From assembly GCA_937890135.1 (NCBI GenBank), contig CALBYC010000099.1, positions 1 through 6,853 of the forward strand: a stretch of DNA of 6,853 bases, given 5' to 3'. Made by a program: the position numbers and the translations under genes. Positions 1 to 6,679 of the stretch are shown here, one piece after another (the first letter of the stretch is position 1; each line of letters begins with the position of its first letter). The notes below the pieces were generated by a model. That model was not told the origin of the DNA, searched no databases, and saw only the letters and a program-made list of their open reading frames with translations. Source of the DNA: an uncultured Parabacteroides sp. Lineage in GTDB: Bacteria; Bacteroidota; Bacteroidia; Bacteroidales; Tannerellaceae.

Positions 1-1656
1 CCATTGGTCCATGGATTTAGGAGAGATTGTCCCCTTGCTCTTCACGTATTGTATCAAGTAATAACGGAGGTCTTTTTCCGTAGAAGAGATGATTCGGCTG
101 CTTAATTGGTCGATAGGAATGCCAGCCCCCTTGGTCAGTAGTTCTCCGCCGCCGTTTCCCCTATACGAGTTGACAGCCACCTTGTATTGCTTGTCCATGT
201 CGAACGGCTTGCCATTCGCCATGCGGATAATTGTAATCTTTTCGCCTTTAGGCTTGCTGACATCAACCGTGTAAATGATGCCGGCTGCCGAATCGAAGTT
301 GAAGCTTGGGTTGACAAACATATATCCATTTCCCTCTTTGCGTTTTTTTATTAACAGCAGATGGTCGTCTGCCGATTTCATTTGGTTTGTCCAACCTGCG
401 TATGACTCTTCCAAGAAGCCTTTTATTTCCTTTCCGCTCAGGCGCATCGTGTAGAGCAGGTTCTCGTATTTGTATAACTTGAACATGTCACTGATAAGGA
501 TATCGCCTTGCTTTATTTTGGCATTGAAGGAGAGGGGAGCGGAAAAGGAGACATCGGCGCCTGTCAATTCCAATTGAATGGAATGGATCAAATCGATAAA
601 AGCGGAAGGGCCGAAGTAGGCAGGCTCGGTAGTTATGGTCTTTTCCATTGTTCCAATTTTTTCGGAAACAAACTGCTTGACCGTCTGGTATTGAGCGTTG
701 AAGTGCCCCATGAAACCTGCGTCAGGTTTTAAATTGTCCATGGGGACAAGCTCGCCTGATATTTTTTTATCTATGACCTTCCCGTCCTGAAGCACCAAGG
801 AGATGTCAACACTGCCGACATAACTGCCCTTGTTGGCCGGATTGATCACATGCACGGTGCTTCCGTCTGACGAGGTAACGGTTCCATTGTATCGGCTGTG
901 GTCATGCCCCATCAAGACGACATCGAAACCAGGTACGTTGGACGCAACTTCCAAGCAAGCATCCTCCCTGTATTTCCCCCCTACCGTCCTGGCTTCACGC
1001 CCGGCATGGAAAACGCCTACGATAATATCCGGATGTTCCTTTTCCTTGATGATTTTCATCCATTTGCGTGCAGTTCGCTCCATGTCGTCAAAGCGTAATC
1101 CTTCCCACAGGGTTTCTGGCAACCAGGTAGGAATGGCAGGGGTAATCATGCCTAAGATGGCGATTTTCACCCTTTCCCGCTCTATGATTACATAAGGTTT
1201 CAGGTAGGTCGTTTCGTCGGACGTTTTGATGATGTTGGCTCCTAAAATAGGGAAATGGCACTCTCTGATCCATCTGTCGTAAACGGCATGCCCTGTCTCT
1301 ACGTCATGGTTGCCCATGTTCCCGGTTACATATCCCATATAGTTCATTATAGAGGCGGCCAAGTGGGTTGATGTTGTGTCTATGTAATTGTAATAATAGG
1401 TCGTGGGCTGCCCTTGGAGGATATCCCCGTTGTCTATCAATAAAAGATTGTCGCCGTATTTTTTCCGTTCTTCTTTTACATAAGTGCAGACCCTTGCCAG
1501 GCTGCCGCCCCATTCTTTCTGCTCAATGAAGTTGTAGGGGTAGAAGTTCCCATGTATGTCGCTTGTTTCTATCAATTTGATTTTTACCTCTCGGTTGGTT
1601 GCCCATGCTCCCCATGAACAGGCAAGCATAAGCAGTATCGAATGCCATTTTTTCAT
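1..1656 (-). CDS. Secreted bifunctional metallophosphatase/5'-nucleotidase (3' end cut by window)
   Basis: The reading frame is open from the ATG at 1656-1654 to the window edge, giving 552 codons without a stop. It begins with a signal peptide (MKK, then a hydrophobic stretch to about residue 19, likely cut after AWA), so the enzyme should act in the periplasm or at the cell surface. The N-terminal calcineurin-like metallophosphatase domain shows the di-metal motifs in order: DIH (D33, H35), NGD (D78), GNHD (115-118), FHAG (H217) and GHDH (250-253). The C-terminal 5'-nucleotidase domain carries NSYRGNGGG (496-504), at the position of the nucleoside-binding loop. The family hydrolyses 5'-nucleotides, 2',3'-cyclic nucleotides or related phosphoesters to nucleoside and phosphate. 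The loop looks closer to CpdB-type cyclic phosphodiesterases than to UshA, but I cannot fix the substrate. A non-ideal lipobox (LMLAC, C13) makes a lipoprotein possible but less likely. By usual family length, perhaps 30 residues are missing. It appears to be transcribed separately from the serine cluster. Confidence 0.9.
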   Translation of the reverse strand, partial: MKKWHSILLMLACSWGAWATNREVKIKLIETSDIHGNFYPYNFIEQKEWGGSLARVCTYVKEERKKYGDNLLLIDNGDILQGQPTTYYYNYIDTTSTHLAASIMNYMGYVTGNMGNHDVETGHAVYDRWIRECHFPILGANIIKTSDETTYLKPYVIIERERVKIAILGMITPAIPTWLPETLWEGLRFDDMERTARKWMKIIKEKEHPDIIVGVFHAGREARTVGGKYREDACLEVASNVPGFDVVLMGHDHSRYNGTVTSSDGSTVHVINPANKGSYVGSVDISLVLQDGKVIDKKISGELVPMDNLKPDAGFMGHFNAQYQTVKQFVSEKIGTMEKTITTEPAYFGPSAFIDLIHSIQLELTGADVSFSAPLSFNAKIKQGDILISDMFKLYKYENLLYTMRLSGKEIKGFLEESYAGWTNQMKSADDHLLLIKKRKEGNGYMFVNPSFNFDSAAGIIYTVDVSKPKGEKITIIRMANGKPFDMDKQYKVAVNSYRGNGGGELLTKGAGIPIDQLSSRIISSTEKDLRYYLIQYVKSKGTISPKSMDQW

Positions 1657-1697
1657 TGTTCGAACATTAAATATGTTTTTTACTCTTGATCATTTTA

Positions 1698-1728
1698 CAA
1701 AAATAGCACACAAATTATTGCTGGCAAG
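1698..1728 (-). promoter_or_regulatory. Candidate Bacteroidetes promoter for the nucleotidase gene
   Basis: On the minus strand TATTTTTG (1705-1698) matches the Bacteroidetes -7 consensus TAnnTTTG exactly. CTTG (1728-1725) lies 19 bp upstream, one base off the -33 TTTG. Transcription would start near 1690, giving a leader of about 35 nt before the ATG at 1656. The site overlaps the terminator hairpin of the upstream operon, and the -7 TTTTT is also that terminator's U-tract. The match could therefore be a by-product of the U-tract. Confidence 0.4.
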
Positions 1729-1747
1729 CATTCTTTGTGTGCTATTT
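1698..1747 (-). terminator. Rho-independent terminator after the serC-serA-DUF1015 cluster
   Basis: A perfect 14-bp inverted repeat (AAATAGCACACAAA at 1701-1714, its complement at 1734-1747) encloses a 19-nt loop and begins 18 bp after the DUF1015 stop codon. Read on the minus strand, the stem is followed directly by TTTTT (1703-1699). The loop contains a second small stem (TGCT/AGCA at 1718-1721 and 1726-1729 or close by). The outer part of the stem is A/T-rich, but the centre GCACAC gives it a stable core. The same stem would also form in a plus-strand transcript, where no U-run follows it. Confidence 0.75.
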
Positions 1748-1765
1748 GACTATTTCAGGGAAAGA

Positions 1766-3013
1766 TTATTCCAATTTATGAATGACTAATCCGGAACGTA
1801 ATTTGGGTTCAAACCATGTCGTTTTAGGCGGCATGATATTGCCGGTATCGGCGATGTCCATCAGCTGTTTCATGGTTACCGGATAAAGAGCTAAAGCCAT
1901 TTTCATCTCTCCGCTGTCGACTCTTTTCTTCAATTCCCCCAATCCTCGAATGCCTCCGACAAAATCAATTCGTTTGTCCGAACGGAGGTCTTTGATTCCT
2001 AATATTTTGTTTAAGATGAGATTGGAAGAAATTGTCACATCCAGTACGCCTATCGGGTCGGAATCATCATAAGTGCCAGGCTTGGCTGTCAAGGAGTACC
2101 ATCTTCCGTCCAAATAAAGAGAAAAGTTGTGCAAGGCGTTCGGCTTGTAAATCTCTTCCCCTTTGTCTTCAACGATGAAATCGCTTGAGATGCGAGCTAA
2201 AAACTCCGCAGGAGTTAGTCCGTTGAGGTCTTTGACCACCCTGTTGTAGTCAATAATGGTAAGCTGATTTGCCGGGAAGCAAACAGCCATGAAGTAATTG
2301 TATTCTTCATCTCCACGATGGTTGGGGTTTTGTTTGGCCTTTTCAGCTCCTACCAACGCTGCGGCGGCGGAGCGATGATGCCCGTCTGCAATATACAGGG
2401 CCGGAATCTTGGCGAACAATCGAGTTATTTGTTGAATATCTTCATCGTTATCTATCACCCAAAATGTATGGCGGAAGCCATCCAAAGGAGCAATGAAGTC
2501 GTATTCCGGGTCGGTTGCCGCATATTTGGCGACAATTTTGTCCAATTCCGGATTGTCGGGATAAGCGAAGAATACAGGCTCTATGTTCGCATTATTCACG
2601 CGGACATGTTTCATGCGGTCTTCTTCTTTGTCTCGTCTGGTAAGTTCATGCTTTTTGATGACACCATTCAAGTAGTCCGGTACGTAAGCACCTACGACCA
2701 ATCCGAATTGGGTTTTCCCGTTCATTGTTTGGGCATACACATAATAACACTCTTTCGGGTCTTCTACGAGCCAGCCTTTCTGTAGGAACTTGTTAAAATT
2801 CTCAGCTGCTTTCAAATAAACTTCCGGTGCATGTTCGTCCGTCCCGACTGGAAAATCAATTTCCGGACGAATAATATGGTATAATGATTTCTCGTTCCCT
2901 TCTGCCTCTTTGCGCGCTTCTTCCGAGTTTAGGACATCATACGGGCGGGAGGCTACTTGCTCTACTAAATTTTTCGGAGGGCGGATGCCCTTGAAAGGTT
3001 TTATGATTGCCAT
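1766..3013 (-). CDS. DUF1015 family protein, third gene of the serine cluster (function unknown)
   Basis: This 415-residue protein, full length for its family, is recognised as DUF1015 (COG4198). Conserved-looking blocks are IKPFKGIRPP (4-13), RPYDV (23-27), KHELTRRDKEEDRM (121-134), ADGHHRSAAAA (209-219), a Gly-rich FVGGIRGLGEL (351-361) and MPPKTTWFEPKLRSG (394-408). It has no signal peptide or membrane segment, so it is cytoplasmic. No function is established to my knowledge. The DGHHR motif (210-214) resembles the DGxHR/GxHR signature of ParB/sulfiredoxin-fold proteins, which include free-serine kinases of the SerK/SbnI type; linking the two is inference. It sits 73 bp after serA in the same direction, behind a terminator-like hairpin, and I see no promoter of its own, so readthrough from serC-serA is likely. 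The start at 3013 is chosen because MAIIKPFKGIRPP is the expected N-terminus. An out-of-frame ATG at 3018-3016 opens a five-codon ORF across this start. Confidence 0.9.
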   Translation of the reverse strand: MAIIKPFKGIRPPKNLVEQVASRPYDVLNSEEARKEAEGNEKSLYHIIRPEIDFPVGTDEHAPEVYLKAAENFNKFLQKGWLVEDPKECYYVYAQTMNGKTQFGLVVGAYVPDYLNGVIKKHELTRRDKEEDRMKHVRVNNANIEPVFFAYPDNPELDKIVAKYAATDPEYDFIAPLDGFRHTFWVIDNDEDIQQITRLFAKIPALYIADGHHRSAAAALVGAEKAKQNPNHRGDEEYNYFMAVCFPANQLTIIDYNRVVKDLNGLTPAEFLARISSDFIVEDKGEEIYKPNALHNFSLYLDGRWYSLTAKPGTYDDSDPIGVLDVTISSNLILNKILGIKDLRSDKRIDFVGGIRGLGELKKRVDSGEMKMALALYPVTMKQLMDIADTGNIMPPKTTWFEPKLRSGLVIHKLE

Positions 3014-3033
3014 GGCATTTGTCTGTTAATGTT

Positions 3034-3080
3034 AAAAGAAAAGGGTGCATCCGTTTGTTATGAATAAAAAGATGCACCCT
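3034..3080 (-). terminator. Terminator-like hairpin between serA and the DUF1015 gene
   Basis: A perfect 10-bp inverted repeat (AGGGTGCATC at 3042-3051, GATGCACCCT at 3071-3080) with a 19-nt loop starts 6 bases after the serA stop codon. On the minus strand it is followed by TTTCTTTT (3041-3034). The stem has 6 G/C pairs of 10. It fits an intrinsic terminator or a partial one that lets some transcripts reach the next gene. It could instead protect the 3' end of a serC-serA message. Plus-strand sequence after the stem is also T-rich (TTTTTT at 3083-3088), so it might act in both directions. Confidence 0.6.
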
Positions 3081-3086
3081 CGTTTT

Positions 3087-4010
3087 TTATTTGTTGACAC
3101 GGAATTTTTCGCATCCTTCTTTAAGGTATCCCTCTATTTGTTTGGCAGCAGCGATGCCAGCATTGATGTTTGCTTCGGCTGTTTGTGCGCCCATCTTCTT
3201 TGGGGTAGAGAAATATCGGCCTGCGAACTTGGCTGCGAATTCTTCGTTGGCAGCCGGCATGATGTCTGTCACATATTTTAAGTCTGTACGTTTTTCCATC
3301 AGTTGTATCAATTCGGGCTCATTGATGACCTCTTTGCGTGCTGTGTTGACAAGCAATCCGCCTTTAGGCATTTTCCCGACCAAATCGGCATTGATGGAAT
3401 TTCTCGTCTCTGCAGTAGCCGGAATATGCAGCGAAATTACTTGGCAAGTGGAATAAAGCTCTTCGACGGAAGCAACCGCTTTTACGCCCGCCTCTTCTAT
3501 TGCTTCTTTCGGACAGAAGGCGTCAAAAGCATAGACTTCCATTCCGAATCCTTTTGCAATTCGTGCAACGTTTCGTCCCACATTGCCGAATGCATGGATG
3601 CCTAATTTTTTCCCTTTTAATTCCGTCCCGGAAGTCCCGTTATAAAAATTTCTGACAGCCATCACCATCAATCCCAATGCCAATTCGGCAACGGCATTTG
3701 AGTTTTGGCCCGGTGTGTTCATTACACATACATGATGTGCCGTCGCCGCGTCCAGGTCTATGTTGTCATAACCAGCCCCGGCACGGACAACAATTTTCAG
3801 CTTTTTGGCAGCGTCCAATACTTCGTTATCCACTTTGTCGCTGCGCACGATCAGAGCATCAGCGTCTTTGACGGCTTCCAACAATTGGCTTTTCTCTGTG
3901 TAACGTTCCAGCAAAGCCAGTTCATCACCCGCCTGCTCGACAACATCACGGATACCATTTACAGCGATTGCAGCAAATGGTTTTTCTGTAGCTATTAATA
4001 CCTTTGCCAT
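3087..4010 (-). CDS. serA: D-3-phosphoglycerate dehydrogenase, short form without regulatory domain
   Basis: It catalyses the first step of serine synthesis: oxidation of 3-phosphoglycerate to 3-phosphohydroxypyruvate with NAD. I chose the ATG at 4010-4008 (307 aa, MAKVLIATEKPF). An in-frame TTG at 4016 would overlap the serC stop and adds only two residues. The fold is the D-2-hydroxyacid dehydrogenase type: RSD (56-58) near the phosphate-binding loop, the Rossmann motif AFGNVG (140-145) with Ala in place of the usual first Gly, Asp163 after the second strand (suggesting NAD rather than NADP), and the catalytic Arg225 in NTARKEV. Where most relatives have TPHxG, this protein has TPKKMG (269-274), so Lys271 replaces the catalytic His; E256/E257 lie near the expected catalytic Glu. 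The protein ends soon after the catalytic domain, with no ACT or ASB domain, so serine feedback through an ACT domain is not expected. It starts 2 bp after the serC stop and is probably translationally coupled to it. Confidence 0.95.
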   Translation of the reverse strand: MAKVLIATEKPFAAIAVNGIRDVVEQAGDELALLERYTEKSQLLEAVKDADALIVRSDKVDNEVLDAAKKLKIVVRAGAGYDNIDLDAATAHHVCVMNTPGQNSNAVAELALGLMVMAVRNFYNGTSGTELKGKKLGIHAFGNVGRNVARIAKGFGMEVYAFDAFCPKEAIEEAGVKAVASVEELYSTCQVISLHIPATAETRNSINADLVGKMPKGGLLVNTARKEVINEPELIQLMEKRTDLKYVTDIMPAANEEFAAKFAGRYFSTPKKMGAQTAEANINAGIAAAKQIEGYLKEGCEKFRVNK

Positions 4011-4012
4011 GA

Positions 4013-5080
4013 TCAATGCTGTTTTTCAAATTCCTTCATCGCTGCAATCAAAACTTCAACGCTGCTTTTTGGCATAGCATTGTATAAAGAAGCACGGAAA
4101 CCTCCTACGGAACGATGGCCTTTAATGCCTACGATACCTTTGGAAGAAGCGAATGCATTGAAGTCTGCTTCTAATTCTTTGTATTCATCGTTCATGACGA
4201 AACAAACATTCATGATGGAACGGTCTTCAGGAACGACTGTGCCACGGAATAATTTGTTACGGTCTATTTCGTCATACAGGATGGCTGCATTTTCTTTGTC
4301 TTTCTTTTCCATCGCTTTGATGCCGCCCTGATCTTTGTACCATTTCAATGTCTGCAAAGCTGAATAGATGGGCAAAACGGGAGGTGTGTTGAACATGGAG
4401 CCTTTATCTACATGTGTCTTATAGTTCAGCATGGTAGGGATAGGGCGATCCACTTTGCCTAATGCGTCTGTGCGGACGATTACCAGCGTGACTCCGGCCG
4501 GAGCAAGGTTCTTTTGCGCACCTGCGTAAATTAAGTCATATTTAGAAACGTCTACCGGACGGGAGAAGATATCGGAAGACATGTCTGCGACCAAAGGAAC
4601 TTTGACATCTAGGTCTTTGCGGATTTCAGTACCGTAAATGGTATTATTGGTTGTCACATGGAAATAATCCTCATCTTCAGGAACCGTATATTCTTTAGGA
4701 ATGTAGGTGTAATTTTTATCTTTGGATGATGCAACGACATCTACTTCGCCGAACAGTTTCGCTTCTTTGATTGCCTTGGAAGCCCATGTGCCTGTATCCA
4801 AGTAGGCGGCTTTCTTCTTCAACAAGTTGAACGGCACCATGCAGAATTGCAGGCTGGCTCCACCGCCCAAGAACACGACTTCGTATCCGGCAGGAATTTC
4901 CAACAATTCTTTGACCAAAGCTTGCGCTTCGTCCATTACGGCAACAAATTCTTTACTGCGGTGGGAGATTTCCAATAAGGATAACTCCATTCCTGCAAAA
5001 TTTTCTACAGCTGCTGCTGTGTTTTTGATTGTGTACTCGCTCAAAATCGAGGGACCTGCATAAAAATTGTGCTTCTTCAT
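4013..5080 (-). CDS. serC: Phosphoserine aminotransferase
   Basis: A PLP enzyme of the class V aminotransferase group, 355 aa, the usual length for SerC. It transfers the amino group of glutamate to 3-phosphohydroxypyruvate, giving O-phospho-L-serine. SerC proteins can also act in the DXP-dependent pyridoxal phosphate route; nothing here tests that. Visible motifs are NFYAGPS at the N-terminus (5-11), ISHRSKEF (38-45), FLGGGASLQF (70-79) for cofactor phosphate binding, ADMSSD (165-170) with the PLP-ring Asp166, AGAQKNLAPAG (186-196) with Schiff-base Lys190, and GHRSVGGFRASLYNA (321-335) with substrate-binding Arg residues. The start at 5080 is supported by this N-terminus. AGGA lies only 1 base from the ATG, too close for a normal ribosome site. 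It is the first gene of the serC-serA-DUF1015 cluster and follows a recognisable promoter. Confidence 0.96.
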   Translation of the reverse strand: MKKHNFYAGPSILSEYTIKNTAAAVENFAGMELSLLEISHRSKEFVAVMDEAQALVKELLEIPAGYEVVFLGGGASLQFCMVPFNLLKKKAAYLDTGTWASKAIKEAKLFGEVDVVASSKDKNYTYIPKEYTVPEDEDYFHVTTNNTIYGTEIRKDLDVKVPLVADMSSDIFSRPVDVSKYDLIYAGAQKNLAPAGVTLVIVRTDALGKVDRPIPTMLNYKTHVDKGSMFNTPPVLPIYSALQTLKWYKDQGGIKAMEKKDKENAAILYDEIDRNKLFRGTVVPEDRSIMNVCFVMNDEYKELEADFNAFASSKGIVGIKGHRSVGGFRASLYNAMPKSSVEVLIAAMKEFEKQH

Positions 5081-5138
5081 GTCCTATGAATTTTAATGTA
5101 ACATTTTGTCAATATCCAACTGTTTTAGTTTGGACGGC

Positions 5139-5170
5139 GAAAGGTATGACTTAATTCTGAATAAAGCAAT
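5139..5170 (-). promoter_or_regulatory. Candidate promoter of the serC-serA-DUF1015 cluster
   Basis: On the minus strand TACCTTTC (5146-5139) fits TAnnTTTG except for the last base. ATTG (5170-5167) lies 20 bp upstream and fits the -33 TTTG at three of four bases. Transcription would start around 5132, leaving a leader of about 50 nt before serC. The gap after rarA (5081-5192) shows no convincing intrinsic terminator, so some readthrough from rarA is possible. I see no riboswitch-like structure in the short leader. Confidence 0.5.
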
Positions 5171-5192
5171 ATTTCCCCATGAAAAAACCGAA

Positions 5193-6461
5193 TTAAAAGC
5201 GATTTCCCCACAGTTTGCGCATTTGATCCAATAATTTGTCTTCTGCCGGGTTGTTTTGCCCGTGCCAGAAATGTTGGCTCATAACCTCCTTTGGTAGGTA
5301 TTCTTGCTTTACAAAATGATTTTCATAATCGTGGGCATATTTGTAGTCCTTTCCATAGTCCAGCTCTGCCATAAGTTTAGTGGGTGCGTTTCGCAGATGG
5401 AGAGGAACGGGCAGGTTCCCTATCTTCTCTACATAAGCGATTGCGTTGTTGATGGCCTGATAGGCGGAGTTGCTTTTCGGGCTGCAGGCCAAATAAATGG
5501 TTGTCTCAGCCAGGGGGATTCGTCCTTCCGGCCATCCGATTTTTTGAACGGTGTCGAAACATGCATTGGCAAGCAACAAAGCGTTGGGGTTGGCCAATCC
5601 GATGTCTTCGGCTGCCGAGATGCATAGCCTGCGCGCTATGAATTTGGGGTCTTCTCCTCCTGCTACCATCCGTGCTAACCAATAGATGGCCCCGTCGGGA
5701 TCGCTGCCTCTGATGGACTTGATGAAGGCCGATATGATGTCATAATGCATTTCACCGCCCTTGTCATAGGCCGCGGGGTTTTCTTGCAGCCTGTCTGTTA
5801 CTTTTTGGTCGGTAATGGCGACCTCGTCATTCTCCTCGGCGGAAATCACCAATTCCAGTATATTCAATAATTTGCGGGCATCGCCTCCGGAATATCGCAG
5901 CAGTGCGTCCGTCTCTTTTAATTGGACGTTCTTTTCTCTTAATAGGATGTCTTCCTTCAGGGCCCGGTTTGTCAGCTCAAGCAAGTCTTCCTTTTCGAGT
6001 GGTCTCAGGACATATACTTGGCAACGGGACAGCAAAGGCCGTATTACCTCGAAGGACGGGTTCTCGGTAGTTGCTCCAATCAAAGTGACGACGCCCGTCT
6101 CGACGGCATTCAGCAATGAATCTTGCTGCGACTTGCTGAACCGGTGGATTTCATCGATGAAAAGGATGGGAGAGACTGCATCGAAGAAACGATTGCTCCT
6201 GGCCTTTTCAATCACATCCCTCACGTCCTTCACTCCCGAACTGATGGCGCTTAAAGTATAAAAAGGTGCGTTGAGCTTTTCTGCCACGATATGTGCCAAG
6301 GTCGTTTTGCCCACTCCCGGTGGTCCCCACAATATGAAGGAAGGCACGTGGCCCGCTTCTATCATTTTCCGGAGGACAGCTCCTGGGCCTACGAGATGTT
6401 TCTGGCCTATATACTCGTCCAATGTTTTCGGACGCATTCTTTCTGCTAACGGTTGATTCAT
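5193..6461 (-). CDS. rarA: Replication-associated recombination protein A (AAA+ ATPase, RarA/MgsA)
   Basis: A 422-residue AAA+ ATPase of the clamp-loader-like RarA/MgsA/Mgs1/WRNIP1 family, close to the usual length of about 425-450 aa. In E. coli the protein acts at blocked replication forks and in recombination, and interacts with single-strand binding protein. The family N-terminus PLAERMRPKTLDEYIGQ (4-20) is followed by Walker A GPPGVGKT (46-53), Walker B ILFIDEIH (99-106), sensor 1 GATTEN (129-134), the Arg finger in LLSRC (Arg146) and sensor 2 in GGDARKLLN (Arg196). The C-terminal half carries the tetramerisation-type region, including GSDPDGAIYWLARM (252-265), AAEDIGLANP (283-292) and HLRNAPTKLM (355-364). 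All ATPase residues are present, so the gene looks intact. The start at 6461 gives the standard N-terminus. It is followed after 112 bp by serC in the same direction; no functional link to serine synthesis is known to me. Confidence 0.97.
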   Translation of the reverse strand: MNQPLAERMRPKTLDEYIGQKHLVGPGAVLRKMIEAGHVPSFILWGPPGVGKTTLAHIVAEKLNAPFYTLSAISSGVKDVRDVIEKARSNRFFDAVSPILFIDEIHRFSKSQQDSLLNAVETGVVTLIGATTENPSFEVIRPLLSRCQVYVLRPLEKEDLLELTNRALKEDILLREKNVQLKETDALLRYSGGDARKLLNILELVISAEENDEVAITDQKVTDRLQENPAAYDKGGEMHYDIISAFIKSIRGSDPDGAIYWLARMVAGGEDPKFIARRLCISAAEDIGLANPNALLLANACFDTVQKIGWPEGRIPLAETTIYLACSPKSNSAYQAINNAIAYVEKIGNLPVPLHLRNAPTKLMAELDYGKDYKYAHDYENHFVKQEYLPKEVMSQHFWHGQNNPAEDKLLDQMRKLWGNRF

Positions 6462-6547
6462 TTCTGTTCGTCTTTAAAACTGATACCCAAACCCTGCGCG
6501 GGGATTATCTTCGTGATGCCGACAAGCGTATTTGTTGTTTGTTCGGG

Positions 6548-6555
6548 CAAAGGTA
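6548..6555 (-). promoter_or_regulatory. -7 element of the rarA promoter
   Basis: The minus strand reads TACCTTTG followed by C, an exact match to the Bacteroidetes -7 consensus TAnnTTTG in its most common form. I find no good TTTG at 19-21 bp upstream (the bases there are GCCC), so only the -7 half is supported. Transcription would begin about 80 nt before the rarA ATG. Confidence 0.55.
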
Positions 6556-6613
6556 GTGTTTTTATTTGAAAACAGGGCAGGGATTCTTTGCTACCTTCGT
6601 GCCGATTGATCGC

Positions 6614-6679
6614 AACCTTTCCGGGAAAAGGCCGTATCCTCTTAGGGGAAAGGACGTGACCTTTCCGGGGAAGGGCTGT
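6614..6679. repeat. Three tandem 22-bp palindromic units
   Basis: Units at 6614-6635, 6636-6657 and 6658-6679 follow each other with an exact 22-bp period. Units 1 and 3 agree at 18 of 22 positions, 1 and 2 at 16, 2 and 3 at 14. The majority sequence of positions 3-18 is CCTTTCCGGGGAAAGG, a dyad with perfect 7-bp arms around GG; each single unit is a less perfect dyad than the consensus. Each unit ends in a form of CGT or TGT. The right arm of unit 2 and the left arm of unit 3 also pair perfectly (7 bp, 6-nt spacer). They could be protein-binding sites or copies of a dispersed repeat; the sequence alone does not decide. Confidence 0.6.

Noticed and set aside
1304..1513. Short minus-strand frames at 1088-1273 and 1304-1513 as signs of a broken gene
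   Set aside because: They are off-frame; the nucleotidase frame is continuous from 1656 to the window edge, so there is no frameshift.
2318..2785. 155-aa open frame on the plus strand
   Set aside because: It lies wholly inside the DUF1015 gene on the opposite strand and shows no recognisable domain, so it is a shadow frame.
4011..4016. TTG start for serA, adding two residues
   Set aside because: The ATG at 4010 gives the normal MAKVLIATEKPF start and sits 2 bp after the serC stop; the TTG has no support.
5815..6261. 148-aa open frame on the plus strand
   Set aside because: It is antisense to the conserved ATPase region of rarA, is serine-rich from mirrored codons, and has no known motif.
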